A DNA stretch of 64,000 nucleotides from Clostridia bacterium (GTDB taxonomy: Bacteria; Bacillota; Clostridia; UBA1381), in contig JAFZMQ010000011.1 in NCBI GenBank assembly GCA_017551095.1, forward strand, positions 1 to 64,000, written 5' to 3'. Made by a program: the position numbers and the translations under genes. Positions 40,331 to 49,113 of the stretch are shown here, piece after piece; within the stretch, counting starts at the first letter, position 1, and the number at the start of each line of letters is the position of its first letter. The notes beneath the pieces were generated by a model. That model was given only the letters and a program-made list of their open reading frames with translations. It was not told the DNA's origin and did no database searches.

Positions 40331-41614
40331 CTAATCAGGTTGTATTTCCGACATTACGCACAAATCCTCGTCAAACAGTTTTGAAAACCGCTCCGATATG
40401 TCGGAAAATGTTATTTTTTGGTACTCATCATAATAGTCAAAGTAGTTTATGTCTAAAAGAGACATTGTTATGAACGTATTGGAATACCCCTCTATATCGT
40501 TAAATGAGCGGATATAATCGCCCCATATAACCTTTTTTATACGGTCAAAATCAGCTTCTGAAAGACCGTCATTTTTGAGCTTTTTAATATACGCATTTAC
40601 CCTTTCATAGACCGCTTTCGGATTTTCGCTTTGCCCGTCAATTTCGATATACGAATAGTCCTTTTGCGGTGCAAATTCAAAGGAAAAGCTTTGGTTTATA
40701 AGTCCCTCGCTATAAAGCTCGTTATAAAGTGCTGAGCCTTTGCCGAATATCATTTCCAGCAAAATTTCCATTTCAATGGATTTTTTAAGAAGCTTTTTGC
40801 CGTCAAAACCTACGTCATTATCTTTCCAGCCTATCATAAACATGGGCATAGCAACGCTTATTTTCTGTGTTTTGAATTTACCTGCAACTGTTTTTGGCTC
40901 GTCCGGATAGATACGCTTTATTTCCTCGGTAAACGGGTTCACATTTTTTATGTTTTTCTTGATGATTTCAAGCGTTTTTTCGGGGTCTAAATTGCCCGTT
41001 ACAAAAAGCGTCATATTTGAAAGATTGTAGAATGTGTTATAGCATTTATAAAGCAGGTTTTCGTCAATCCGGGATATACTTTTAACAGTTCCTGCAATAT
41101 CGAGCTTTACAGGATTATTGTGATACAAAAGTCCCAAAAAGTTGAAAAACAGACGCCAAGGCGCATTATCGTCATACATTCCTATTTCCTGTGCAATAAT
41201 TCCCTGCTCCTTTTGTACGCTCTCTTTTGTAAAATATGGCGACTGCACATAATCCATAAGAGTTTCAAGATTTTCATAAAAATGCTCTGTCGCGGAAAAC
41301 AGATACGCCGTCATATTAAAGCTCGTATATGCGTTTGCTTCACCGCCAAACTTTGAAAACTTTTCAAAAACATTGCTCCCGTCGGGTTGGTCAAACATCT
41401 TATGTTCAAGATAGTGAGCAATTCCGTCCGGAACTTTTGTGACATCAGTTTCGTTTGGAACAACAAATTCCGAGTCGACAGAGCCGTATTTTGTCGCAAA
41501 AATCGCATAACTTCCCGTATAGTCTTTTCTCGGCATAATGTATATCGAAAGTCCGCTTTTGTCCTTTTCAAAATAAAGACATTCGCCCGAGTGTTTATCA
41601 ATTCTCTTTTCCAT
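40331..41614 (-). CDS. M16-family zinc peptidase (YmfH-like, catalytic)
   Basis: A 427-residue insulinase/pitrilysin-fold protein with the inverted zinc motif HYLEHKMF (HxxEH, ~66-73) and the downstream glutamate in the conserved EQGIIAQEIGM segment (~136-146). It is the catalytic partner of a two-gene pair, matching YmfH of Bacillus. The start overlaps the upstream M16 gene by 17 bp, consistent with a heterodimer made in equal amounts. Likely cytosolic peptide turnover; no specific substrate is indicated. Confidence 0.9.
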   Translation of the reverse strand: MEKRIDKHSGECLYFEKDKSGLSIYIMPRKDYTGSYAIFATKYGSVDSEFVVPNETDVTKVPDGIAHYLEHKMFDQPDGSNVFEKFSKFGGEANAYTSFNMTAYLFSATEHFYENLETLMDYVQSPYFTKESVQKEQGIIAQEIGMYDDNAPWRLFFNFLGLLYHNNPVKLDIAGTVKSISRIDENLLYKCYNTFYNLSNMTLFVTGNLDPEKTLEIIKKNIKNVNPFTEEIKRIYPDEPKTVAGKFKTQKISVAMPMFMIGWKDNDVGFDGKKLLKKSIEMEILLEMIFGKGSALYNELYSEGLINQSFSFEFAPQKDYSYIEIDGQSENPKAVYERVNAYIKKLKNDGLSEADFDRIKKVIWGDYIRSFNDIEGYSNTFITMSLLDINYFDYYDEYQKITFSDISERFSKLFDEDLCVMSEIQPD

Positions 41615-42869
41615 AGTCCACCCCTGTAATAAAATAAACCGTATCGAGCGTCACCTTTGACATAACTCTTACTACATCATCTTTTTTTAACCTTAATATT
41701 TTGTCTTTATAGTCCCTTATTTCCATATCCGACTGCATAAGCCTCTCGCCGTGATAGTAGGAAATCATTTCAAATTGGTCATCATCATATGAATTTAAAC
41801 TGTTTATAATGAAATTTTTGCTTGACTCTATTTCCTCGTCCGAAATATTGCCATTTTTCATTTCGTCAAGTTGTAAAAGAATCTCTTCTTTTGTCTTTTC
41901 AAAGTTCTCTATTTCAATTCCTGCATTTACTGTCAAAAAACCCTTCGCCCTGTTCAGAACCGAACCTGCATAATACGCCAAACTCAGCTTTTCACGGACA
42001 TTGTTGAATAGCTTACTTTGAGCTCCTCCGCCAAAAATCGTATTAGCAAGGACAAGGGCAATACTGTCCTCGTCTGTTGCCCCGATATGCGTCAAAAATC
42101 CCATTGAGAGTTTGCCCTGTGTTACATTGAATTTTTCTGTAACAAAATTTACGGCATTTTTGTCCTTTAAAATGCTGTCCTTTGCCCTTTTTGCAGGTTC
42201 AAAATCAATATTATTAATAGCCTTGGTAACAAGCTTTTTTAAATCGTCAATGTCTGTATCACCGCAGACAAAAATATCTATAATTGAGCTTTTTATTATT
42301 TTTTTATAATACCGATATACCTCTTCTTTGGTGAGCTTTTCCATATCCTCGGCATATCCGAGCCTTGGAACGCTGAAAATATCGTCCTTTGACATTTCCT
42401 CCTGGCAGCGATAATTTGCATAAATCCTTTTATCATTTATCATGCTTTTGATTTTTGTGATTGAATTTTGCCGTTCAGTTAAAAATGCATCGCCGTCGAA
42501 CTCGTCCTTTGCGTCAAAAAGAATTGACAGAAGCAGTTTTAAAAGCTCATGCGTCAATTTTTCGCCGTTTGGTGCAAATTTATCAGAAATTGTTTCGCCC
42601 TCAAAGCACAAAATATGGAAATTTCCCTTTTTTGAAATCCCTGCCGACATTTTTGCACCGTACAGATTTTCTAAAAAATGTTCAATTTTTGTGCGGTTTT
42701 CAAATTCTTTGCAACCATTTTTCAAAATGTGCGGAAGTATCGCATTTTTTGACGCCTCATCTTTATTTAATTCCCTGCTTAGATATATCCCGATGGTAGT
42801 TGTTTTAAGTTTTTCCATTGGGATATAGTTAAGCGAAATATTCTCATTTATGGAAATTGAATTTATCAT
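41598..42869 (-). CDS. M16-like protein (YmfF-like, no zinc motif)
   Basis: A 423-residue partner of the catalytic M16 gene. The start is the ATG of MINSISINENIS after AAGAGGAAATC. It has the M16 fold segments (FGGGAQSKLFNNVREKLSLAYY, ~290-311) but the HxxEH position reads HILKNG, so it cannot bind zinc in the usual way. This matches YmfF, the non-catalytic half of paired M16 enzymes. It lies between gpr and the catalytic subunit gene. Confidence 0.88.
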   Translation of the reverse strand: MINSISINENISLNYIPMEKLKTTTIGIYLSRELNKDEASKNAILPHILKNGCKEFENRTKIEHFLENLYGAKMSAGISKKGNFHILCFEGETISDKFAPNGEKLTHELLKLLLSILFDAKDEFDGDAFLTERQNSITKIKSMINDKRIYANYRCQEEMSKDDIFSVPRLGYAEDMEKLTKEEVYRYYKKIIKSSIIDIFVCGDTDIDDLKKLVTKAINNIDFEPAKRAKDSILKDKNAVNFVTEKFNVTQGKLSMGFLTHIGATDEDSIALVLANTIFGGGAQSKLFNNVREKLSLAYYAGSVLNRAKGFLTVNAGIEIENFEKTKEEILLQLDEMKNGNISDEEIESSKNFIINSLNSYDDDQFEMISYYHGERLMQSDMEIRDYKDKILRLKKDDVVRVMSKVTLDTVYFITGVDYGKEN

Positions 42870-42929
42870 ATGATTTCCTCTTTTACATAATTTGCATATC
42901 AATAATTTTAACCCAAAAATCCCTTAATG

Positions 42930-43865
42930 TCAATAACTTATATAACTTTCTATTTCGGAAAGTGTGAGGTCTTTATGCAGTGCCAGATTTATGCCGTTTG
43001 CCACAGTTTTTGACGCTTTTTCTATTACCGAATCAATATCCTTTGGCGTGACCATCATATTCCCCACACTTTTTGCAAGTAATGAATAAATTTTATCACG
43101 CCCAAGCTCTTTAATTCTTTCATTTGTGTTTGCTAAAACTGCGTCAATACTGTCCGACGCAACCGTTGCGGCGTCGACCACAGTCGGAACACCGATTGCA
43201 ATAACTTTTATGCCGAGTGCCGCTTCGTTTATGCCCTCACGCCTGTTTTCAACGCCAGAGCCCGGATTTATGCCCGTATCGGAAATCTGCACCGTATTTG
43301 AAATTCGGTCCATGCTCCTTGACGCAAGTGCGTCTATTGCTATAACTATTTCAGGCTTTGTTTTTTCTACCACGCCCTTTATTATATCAATTGTTTCAAT
43401 TCCCGTAGTGCCTAAAACTCCCGGAACTATGGCACAAACACGGCTAAAAGAATCGCCCAAAAAATCATTTCCCTGCTTTATGTGATTTGTTACAACAAGG
43501 TTTGAAACGGCTTTCGGTCCTAATGCGTCGGAAGTTATCGCCTTATTCCCAAGTCCGACTACGAGCGTTTTTGTTTTGTCTGTGATTTTTATAAGCGTTT
43601 CAAGTTGTTTCGCAATCTCCTGACAGGCACTTTGGTATGCCTCATCAGAGTATTTAAGATTTGGAATTTCGAGCGTTATATAGTTTCCTTTCGGTTTTCC
43701 CAAAATTTCGCTCCCCTTTTCATTTGTTACAGTTATCCGTGTTATGAAAACATCTCCGTTTTTATATTCTTCTACATCTATCCCGTCTAAATGATTTTTT
43801 TCAGCCTTTTCCTTACTGCACATTTCGTGTGCCTCTATGGCAAGGTCTGTCCTGATTTTTTGCAT
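42930..43865 (-). CDS. gpr: Germination protease GPR
   Basis: Aspartic-type endopeptidase that degrades small acid-soluble spore proteins at germination, made as a zymogen in the forespore. The start is the ATG of MQKIRTDLAIEAHE, 5 bp after AAAGGAGGGG; the TDLAIEAHE segment resembles both the autoprocessing site and the cleavage site in its substrates. In 311 residues: TLVVGLGNKAITSDALGPKA (~105-124), PGVLGTTGIET (~148-158) and AIDALASRSMDRI (~180-192). Its presence is direct evidence that the organism makes endospores. It lies 42 bp downstream of sigK. Confidence 0.95.
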   Translation of the reverse strand: MQKIRTDLAIEAHEMCSKEKAEKNHLDGIDVEEYKNGDVFITRITVTNEKGSEILGKPKGNYITLEIPNLKYSDEAYQSACQEIAKQLETLIKITDKTKTLVVGLGNKAITSDALGPKAVSNLVVTNHIKQGNDFLGDSFSRVCAIVPGVLGTTGIETIDIIKGVVEKTKPEIVIAIDALASRSMDRISNTVQISDTGINPGSGVENRREGINEAALGIKVIAIGVPTVVDAATVASDSIDAVLANTNERIKELGRDKIYSLLAKSVGNMMVTPKDIDSVIEKASKTVANGINLALHKDLTLSEIESYISY

Positions 43866-43907
43866 TATAACCCCTCCTTTCACTTATTTTTTTCGTTATG
43901 ATAAAAA

Positions 43908-44588
43908 CTATTCCTTTATTTTTTCCGAAAGCTTTTTTATGGCTCTTTTTTCTATCCTTGACACATATGAGCGTGAAATTCCGAGTATTTTTGAAATTTC
44001 TTTTTGTGTTTTTCTTTTTTCATTGTTAAGTCCAAACCGCCAAATCAAAATATTTTTTTCATCCGGCGTCAAAACTTCGGAAATGGCTTTATATAGCCTT
44101 TTTATGTCCGATTTAAGCACCATTTTGTCAAACACATCTTCGTTCTCCGACGCCAAAATATCGGAAAAGGTCATATTATTACCCTCTTTGTCTGTGCCGA
44201 TACACTCTTCAAGCGAGATTTCAGGCGACTTTTTCTTATAGCTCCTGAGAGTCATAAGGACTTCATTTTCAATGCATCTTGCAATATATGTAGTTAGCTT
44301 TGATGTTTTTTTTGAATCGAATGTGTTTATCCCCTTAATAAGCCCGATTGTGCCGATTGAAATTAAATCGTCAAGTGTTTCTTTATCGGTTGCATATTTT
44401 TTTGCGATATGTGCGACAAGGCGAAGATTATGCTCAATCAAAACATTTCTTGCATTTTCGTCGCCCTTTTCGTAAAGTTCTATATACTTTTTTTCCTCCT
44501 TTTCGCCGAGTGGCTTAGGAAATGTACTTCCTCCCACGAATCCCAAAAGCAGAAATATCTTTTGCAAAAGTTCCATTAAGAACGGCAT
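43908..44588 (-). CDS. sigK: Sporulation sigma factor sigma-K, uninterrupted, with pro-sequence
   Basis: Late mother-cell sigma factor. The start is the ATG of MPFLMELLQKIFLLL, 7 bp after GAGGTG; 226 residues. The N-terminal ~20 residues are hydrophobic (LLQKIFLLLGFVGG) and precede TFPKPLGEKEEKKYIEL, the same place as the cleaved pro-sequence of B. subtilis pro-sigma-K. Region 2 shows LIEHNLRLVAHIAKKY and DLISIGTIGLIKGI, and region 4 shows RKTQKEISKILGISRSYVSRIEKRA. There is no skin-type insertion. A SpoIVFB-like protease, needed to activate such a pro-form, would be elsewhere in the genome. Confidence 0.93.
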   Translation of the reverse strand: MPFLMELLQKIFLLLGFVGGSTFPKPLGEKEEKKYIELYEKGDENARNVLIEHNLRLVAHIAKKYATDKETLDDLISIGTIGLIKGINTFDSKKTSKLTTYIARCIENEVLMTLRSYKKKSPEISLEECIGTDKEGNNMTFSDILASENEDVFDKMVLKSDIKRLYKAISEVLTPDEKNILIWRFGLNNEKRKTQKEISKILGISRSYVSRIEKRAIKKLSEKIKE

Positions 44589-44657
44589 ACAAATCACCTC
44601 AAAAAATTATATGTCTTTTTCGACCTTTTCGTGCTTATCCGCCCTTTTATAAAATCA

Positions 44658-44699
44658 AGCCCTATTTACAAACGGGTAAAAGTGTGGTAAAATAGGGCT
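44658..44699 (+). promoter_or_regulatory. obg promoter flanked by a 10-bp inverted repeat
   Basis: TTTACA (44665-44670), 17-bp spacer and TAAAAT (44688-44693). The promoter is bracketed by perfect 10-bp arms AGCCCTATTT (44658-44667) and AAATAGGGCT (44690-44699), which overlap both boxes. Confidence 0.65.
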
Positions 44700-44722
44700 A
44701 TACTATTTTTAGGAGAAATTTT

Positions 44723-46003
44723 ATGTTTACCGATAAAGCGAAAATTTTTATAAAGGCAGGTAACGGCGGAAACGGTGCTATTGCCTTTCACCGTGAGAAG
44801 TATGTCGCAGCAGGTGGTCCTGATGGCGGTGACGGCGGAAGAGGCGGAAATATCCTGTTCCGTGCCGACGAGTCCTTAACTACGCTTATGGATTTTAAAT
44901 ACAAAAGAAAGTATATTGCGGAAAACGGCGGCGGCGGTATGGGAAAGCATATGAACGGCAAAAACGGCAGTGATACCCTTATTTTAGTTCCGCAGGGCAC
45001 AGTTATTCGCGATAGTGTAAGCGGCAAAATCATAGCCGATATTTGCGACACAAAAAATCCCGTATGCTTAGCCAAAGGTGGAAACGGCGGGTTTGGAAAT
45101 GCACATTTTGCAACACCGACACGCCAAACTCCTAATTTTGCAAAAAACGGGCAAAAGGGTGATGAGCGTGAGATAATATTGGAGCTGAAACTCCTTGCAG
45201 ATGTCGGACTTTTAGGCTTTCCTAACGTAGGAAAATCGACGCTTTTATCCATGACAACCAAAGCCGAGCCAAAAATCGCAAACTACCATTTTACAACCCT
45301 TGTCCCAAACCTGGGCGTTGTATCGCTTGGCGAAGGTATGAGCTTTGTCCTTGCCGATATACCCGGGATTATCGAGGGTGCAAGTGAGGGTGCAGGGCTC
45401 GGGCACGAATTTTTACGGCACATTGAGAGAACACGCCTTTTAATTCATGTTGTAGATGTTTCAGGCGTTGAGGGGCGTAATCCCATTTCCGATTTTGATA
45501 TAATAAACTCCGAGCTTAAAAAATACAATATAGATTTGGAGAACCGTCCGCAGATTATCGCGGCAAACAAGACAGACATAATAACCGACCAGAAGCTATA
45601 TGACGATTTTATTGCCGAAATGGAAAAGCGTGGCTATAAGGTATTCCCCATTTCCGCTGCAACTAAAAACGGCGTAGACGAGCTTATGAAATACACCTAT
45701 TCCGAGCTTTCAAAGCTTCCGCCTATCAAGGAATTTGATGCTGAAATTGATATTTTTGAGGAAAAATTCATTGATAAGACAGACAAAGGCTTTGAAATTT
45801 CAATAGATAACGGCGTTTATGTTATAAGCGGCAGCTGGATTGAGGCGGTTGGGGCAAGTGTCAACTTTTCCGACAACGAAAGTTTGCAATTTTTCCAAAG
45901 TGCCTTAAAAAGCAGGGGCGTTATAGACGAGCTGATTGAAAAGGGCATAAAAGAGGGCGATTCCGTCCGCATAGGCGATTTGGAATTTGATTTTGTTTGG
46001 TAG
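44723..46003 (+). CDS. obg: GTPase Obg/CgtA
   Basis: Essential ribosome-associated GTPase tied to 50S assembly, stringent response and, in Bacillus, sporulation. The 426-residue protein has the glycine-rich Obg fold (1-158, with GGDGGRGGNILF), a GTPase domain with GFPNVGKSTLL (~166-176), DIPGIIEGASEG (G3, ~213-224) and NKTD (G4), and the C-terminal OCT domain (~345-426). AGGAG precedes the ATG, and its own promoter lies upstream. It is followed by mltG after 9 bp. Confidence 0.97.
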   Translation: MFTDKAKIFIKAGNGGNGAIAFHREKYVAAGGPDGGDGGRGGNILFRADESLTTLMDFKYKRKYIAENGGGGMGKHMNGKNGSDTLILVPQGTVIRDSVSGKIIADICDTKNPVCLAKGGNGGFGNAHFATPTRQTPNFAKNGQKGDEREIILELKLLADVGLLGFPNVGKSTLLSMTTKAEPKIANYHFTTLVPNLGVVSLGEGMSFVLADIPGIIEGASEGAGLGHEFLRHIERTRLLIHVVDVSGVEGRNPISDFDIINSELKKYNIDLENRPQIIAANKTDIITDQKLYDDFIAEMEKRGYKVFPISAATKNGVDELMKYTYSELSKLPPIKEFDAEIDIFEEKFIDKTDKGFEISIDNGVYVISGSWIEAVGASVNFSDNESLQFFQSALKSRGVIDELIEKGIKEGDSVRIGDLEFDFVW

Positions 46004-46012
46004 GATTTTGTT

Positions 46013-47005
46013 ATGAGAAGAAAGAAAAAAAAGTTTTTTAAACGGCTTATAATTGCGCTTTTGATAATAGCTATGGCAAACACGGCTTTGCGTGCTATTA
46101 AAAAAGGAACGGCAAGTATCACTATTCCCGAGGGTGCAAATTCGATAGAAATCTCCGAAATCTTAAAAGAAAACGGGCTTATAAATAGCAAAACTTATTT
46201 TTTGGCAAGGCTCTATTTTTCACAATACCGTGGTAAATTGCAGTACGGCAAATTCAAGATTGACAAAAATGCATTTTTAAACACGATTTTTGATACTCTT
46301 TCAAAGGACGGAGCAAAAAAAGAGACTATTTCTGTCACAATCCCTGAGGGGTTTTCGGTAGAGATGATTGGCGACAGGCTTGAAAGCCTCGGACTTTGCA
46401 CAAAGGCTGAATTTGAAAATGCAGTAAAGTCTGATTATGACTACGACTTTTTGAAAGCTATCCCGAAATCCAAGGACATAAAATACCGTCTGCAAGGCTT
46501 TTTATACCCCGAAACCTATGAATTTTACAGTGATGAAACGGCAACAAATATAGTTGACACACTGCTGAAAGAATTTGATAAACGGGTTTCGCCTCTTAAT
46601 ATTCCAAAAGACAAGATTTTTGAAATTATCACAAAAGCGTCTATGGTTGAGCGTGAGGCAAAACTTGACAGTGAGCGTGACATAATTGCAGGTGTTTTTG
46701 AAAACCGATTAAAGAAAAATATGCGGTTGCAGATTGATGCGACCGTAGCATATGCCGCTACAAACGGCAGGTATAACATAAACAGAGTTATGAAAAGGGA
46801 TTTAAAAGTGCAGTCAAAATACAACACCTATATGTATTCGGGACTACCCGTAGGACCTATCTGTTCCCCGTCGATAAAGTCGATTTCTGCGGCACAAAAT
46901 CCAAAAAAGCATAACTACCTCTACTATCATACCGATACCGCAAAAAATGACGGCTCACACATTTTCAGCGAAAGCTATGCCGAGCATACCTCGACTATAA
47001 AGTAA
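46013..47005 (+). CDS. mltG: Endolytic murein transglycosylase MltG (YceG-like)
   Basis: Membrane-anchored lytic transglycosylase that cuts nascent glycan strands and sets their length. The 330-residue protein has a basic N-terminus RRKKKKFFKR, one membrane segment (~11-27), a LysM-like subdomain (ITIPEGANSIEISEIL) and the YceG catalytic domain with the glutamate of ASMVEREAK (~210-218), LQIDATVAY and YNTYMYSGLPVGPICSPS. A weak ribosome site suggests coupling to obg. A bidirectional terminator follows ~100 bp on. Confidence 0.93.
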   Translation: MRRKKKKFFKRLIIALLIIAMANTALRAIKKGTASITIPEGANSIEISEILKENGLINSKTYFLARLYFSQYRGKLQYGKFKIDKNAFLNTIFDTLSKDGAKKETISVTIPEGFSVEMIGDRLESLGLCTKAEFENAVKSDYDYDFLKAIPKSKDIKYRLQGFLYPETYEFYSDETATNIVDTLLKEFDKRVSPLNIPKDKIFEIITKASMVEREAKLDSERDIIAGVFENRLKKNMRLQIDATVAYAATNGRYNINRVMKRDLKVQSKYNTYMYSGLPVGPICSPSIKSISAAQNPKKHNYLYYHTDTAKNDGSHIFSESYAEHTSTIK

Positions 47006-47070
47006 AAAAGCTTCTGATAGAAGCTCCGTCTGCGGACGTGGGTACAAGGTAGCTGTTTTGTTATTTCGTC

Positions 47071-47091
47071 ATTACAACAAAATGTTGTAAT
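47071..47091. other. Palindrome between mltG and the M42 cluster
   Basis: ATTACAAC-aaaat-GTTGTAAT, 8-bp perfect arms. It lies after mltG and before the terminator at 47104. It could be an operator or an RNA hairpin. AGCTTCT-ga-TAGAAGCT at 47007-47024 is a second small hairpin. The interval has no gene. Confidence 0.4.
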
Positions 47092-47103
47092 TTCCTACAT
47101 AAT

Positions 47104-47135
47104 AAAAAATACGGCAAATTCTTGCCGTATTTTTT
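47104..47135. terminator. Bidirectional terminator between mltG and the M42 genes
   Basis: AAAAAATACGGCAA-attc-TTGCCGTATTTTTT, 14-bp arms, serving obg-mltG on the plus strand and the M42 genes on the minus strand. Confidence 0.9.
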
Positions 47136-48100
47136 TAGTTTTCGCAAAATGCTGTTATCAGGTCTATTACTGCCGTTAAATCATCTTTATTTATCATTTC
47201 AGACGGAGAATGTATATAGCGTGTAGGGATTGAAACTCCACCCGTTTTCACTCCGCCGCGTGAAAAGTGTATAACTCCCGCGTCCGTTCCGCCCTCTGTC
47301 ATTACTTCAAGCTGATATTTAATATTTTTCTTTTCCGCAAGTAAAATAAGGGTGTCTTTTACCTCTTTATCGCAGATTACCGAGTAATCCATAACCTTAA
47401 TTGCCGCACCCAAACCAAGTTTTACCGCCACTTTATCGCATTTTGGGGTATCACCGCTGTCGGTAACATCAACCGCCAATGCAAAATCAGGATTTATCGC
47501 AAATGCAGCTGTTCTTGCTCCCCGGAGCCCTACCTCTTCCTGCACCGTAAAGACAAAATAGAGGTCATTTTCCGATTTTACACGCTTTAAAGTCTCAATT
47601 AGAGCTAAGCAGCCTACCCTATCATCAAGTGCTTTCCCTATTATCACGCCGTTTTGCTCGGTGAAATTACCGCAAAAAGCACCCATATCACCGACATTTA
47701 CGCATTTTTCGGCATCTTCCTTGCTTGTTGCACCAATATCTATATACATTTTTGAAAGTGCATTTTTATCGTTTTTAGGCTCAGTAAAAATAACGCCCTC
47801 TGTACCGCTTTCAAAGACAACACGCCTACCTGCAAGATATTTCGTATAAAGACCGCCGACATCTGCAAAACGCAGGTATCCGCTATCCTCAATATATGTC
47901 ACTACAACCCCGATTTCGTCCATATGTGCGGACAGCATAATTTTCTTTCCGCTGCCTTTTTTATGTGCAATAAGGTTTCCGAGGCTATCACTATACACCT
48001 CATCTGCATAATCTTTTACAATATTCTTTATAAAATCCGAAAGCTTCGCCTCACGCCCGGAAGTAGCGTTAAAAAGCGATAATTCTTTTAAAAGTTCCAT
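47135..48100 (-). CDS. M42-family metallo-aminopeptidase, copy 3
   Basis: Dinuclear zinc/cobalt aminopeptidase of the TET/FrvX (M42) family, 321 residues. Metal and catalytic motifs are clear: AHMDEIG (~58-64), LDDRVGC (~168-174), catalytic VQEEVGLRGA (~200-209), AVDVTDSG and GGTDAGVIHFS (~271-281). TET enzymes form 12-mers that degrade peptides released by the proteasome or Clp proteases. It is the last of three tandem paralogues and overlaps the second by 1 bp. Confidence 0.92.
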   Translation of the reverse strand: MELLKELSLFNATSGREAKLSDFIKNIVKDYADEVYSDSLGNLIAHKKGSGKKIMLSAHMDEIGVVVTYIEDSGYLRFADVGGLYTKYLAGRRVVFESGTEGVIFTEPKNDKNALSKMYIDIGATSKEDAEKCVNVGDMGAFCGNFTEQNGVIIGKALDDRVGCLALIETLKRVKSENDLYFVFTVQEEVGLRGARTAAFAINPDFALAVDVTDSGDTPKCDKVAVKLGLGAAIKVMDYSVICDKEVKDTLILLAEKKNIKYQLEVMTEGGTDAGVIHFSRGGVKTGGVSIPTRYIHSPSEMINKDDLTAVIDLITAFCEN

Positions 48101-49113
48101 TATAACACCTCATCTATTCTTTCTAAAAACAGCTTGACCAAGCTCAAAACGGCGTTTAAATCTTTAACTGATGCGACAGATGCCGAAGAGTGAATATATC
48201 TTGTCGGCAAGGAAACAGACGCAGTTTTTACGCCCTTTCCCGACAGGTGTATCCGCCCTGCATCATTTCCGCCCGAGGTTGAGCATTTATACTGAACGGG
48301 GATATTTCCCTCTTTTGCCATTTCAAAAAGCTGTTTACGAAACGCATTATCTACTATTGTTGTTCCGTCCATAAAGGTAACAGCCGCTCCGCAGCCTAAT
48401 TTTGTAACACTCTCATGCGGTTCGAATCCGTAAACATCACTGCACGAGGTAGACTCTACAACCAAGGCAATATCAGGGTTTATTCTGTTTGCAACAACTC
48501 TTGCACCGCGAAGTCCGACTTCCTCCTGCGTTGTAAAGCAAAAATATGTGTCATACTTTACGGGGTTTTTGATTGTTTCCATAAGCACCGCACACCCTGC
48601 CCTATCGTCAAGAGCCTTTGCTTTTACGGTTTCGTTGCTCAACTGTTCAAATTTGGTTTCAAAAGTTGCATAATCGCCCAAATTTATGAGTTTTTCAGCA
48701 TCTTCTTTGTCTTTTGCCCCGATATCAATAAAGAGGTCCTTAATTTCGGGCGTTTCTTCCCTTTCCGACTTCTTTTGAAGATGAACGGCTTTCATTCCGA
48801 TTACGCCTAAAATATTGTTTTTGCCTATTCTAAGGCGTTTTGCAAGGATTGTCCTTGTATCAATGCCGCCCACCGTTTTGAATTTTAAATACCCTTTTTC
48901 AGTTATCTCACTTATGATAAACCCGACCTCGTCCATATGTGCCGAAAGCATTACTTTTTTACTGCTATCGCCTTTTTTAAGGGCTATGACATTTCCCATT
49001 GTATCAACTGTTATTTCGTCCGCATACGGCGTTATTTTGAAAATTATAAAATCCCGCACTTCCGTTTCATTTCCGCTGACTCCCGAAAGATTTGTGAGTT
49101 CTTCTAAATACAT
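48100..49113 (-). CDS. M42-family metallo-aminopeptidase, copy 2
   Basis: Second of three tandem M42 aminopeptidases, 337 residues. Motifs are AHMDEVG (~58-64), LDDRAGC (~169-175), catalytic TQEEVGLRGA, VVESTSC and GGNDAGRIHLS. It differs from copies 1 and 3 in the loops and in having Cys in the ESTSCSD segment, so a distinct residue preference is likely. It overlaps copy 3 by 1 bp and copy 1 by 10 bp, so all three are translationally coupled and could build a mixed TET particle. That last point is inference. Confidence 0.92.
   Translation of the reverse strand: MYLEELTNLSGVSGNETEVRDFIIFKITPYADEITVDTMGNVIALKKGDSSKKVMLSAHMDEVGFIISEITEKGYLKFKTVGGIDTRTILAKRLRIGKNNILGVIGMKAVHLQKKSEREETPEIKDLFIDIGAKDKEDAEKLINLGDYATFETKFEQLSNETVKAKALDDRAGCAVLMETIKNPVKYDTYFCFTTQEEVGLRGARVVANRINPDIALVVESTSCSDVYGFEPHESVTKLGCGAAVTFMDGTTIVDNAFRKQLFEMAKEGNIPVQYKCSTSGGNDAGRIHLSGKGVKTASVSLPTRYIHSSASVASVKDLNAVLSLVKLFLERIDEVL

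Noticed and set aside
43908-44588. Possible skin-type interruption of sigK
   Set aside because: The frame is continuous from the hydrophobic pro-sequence to region 4; nothing is inserted.
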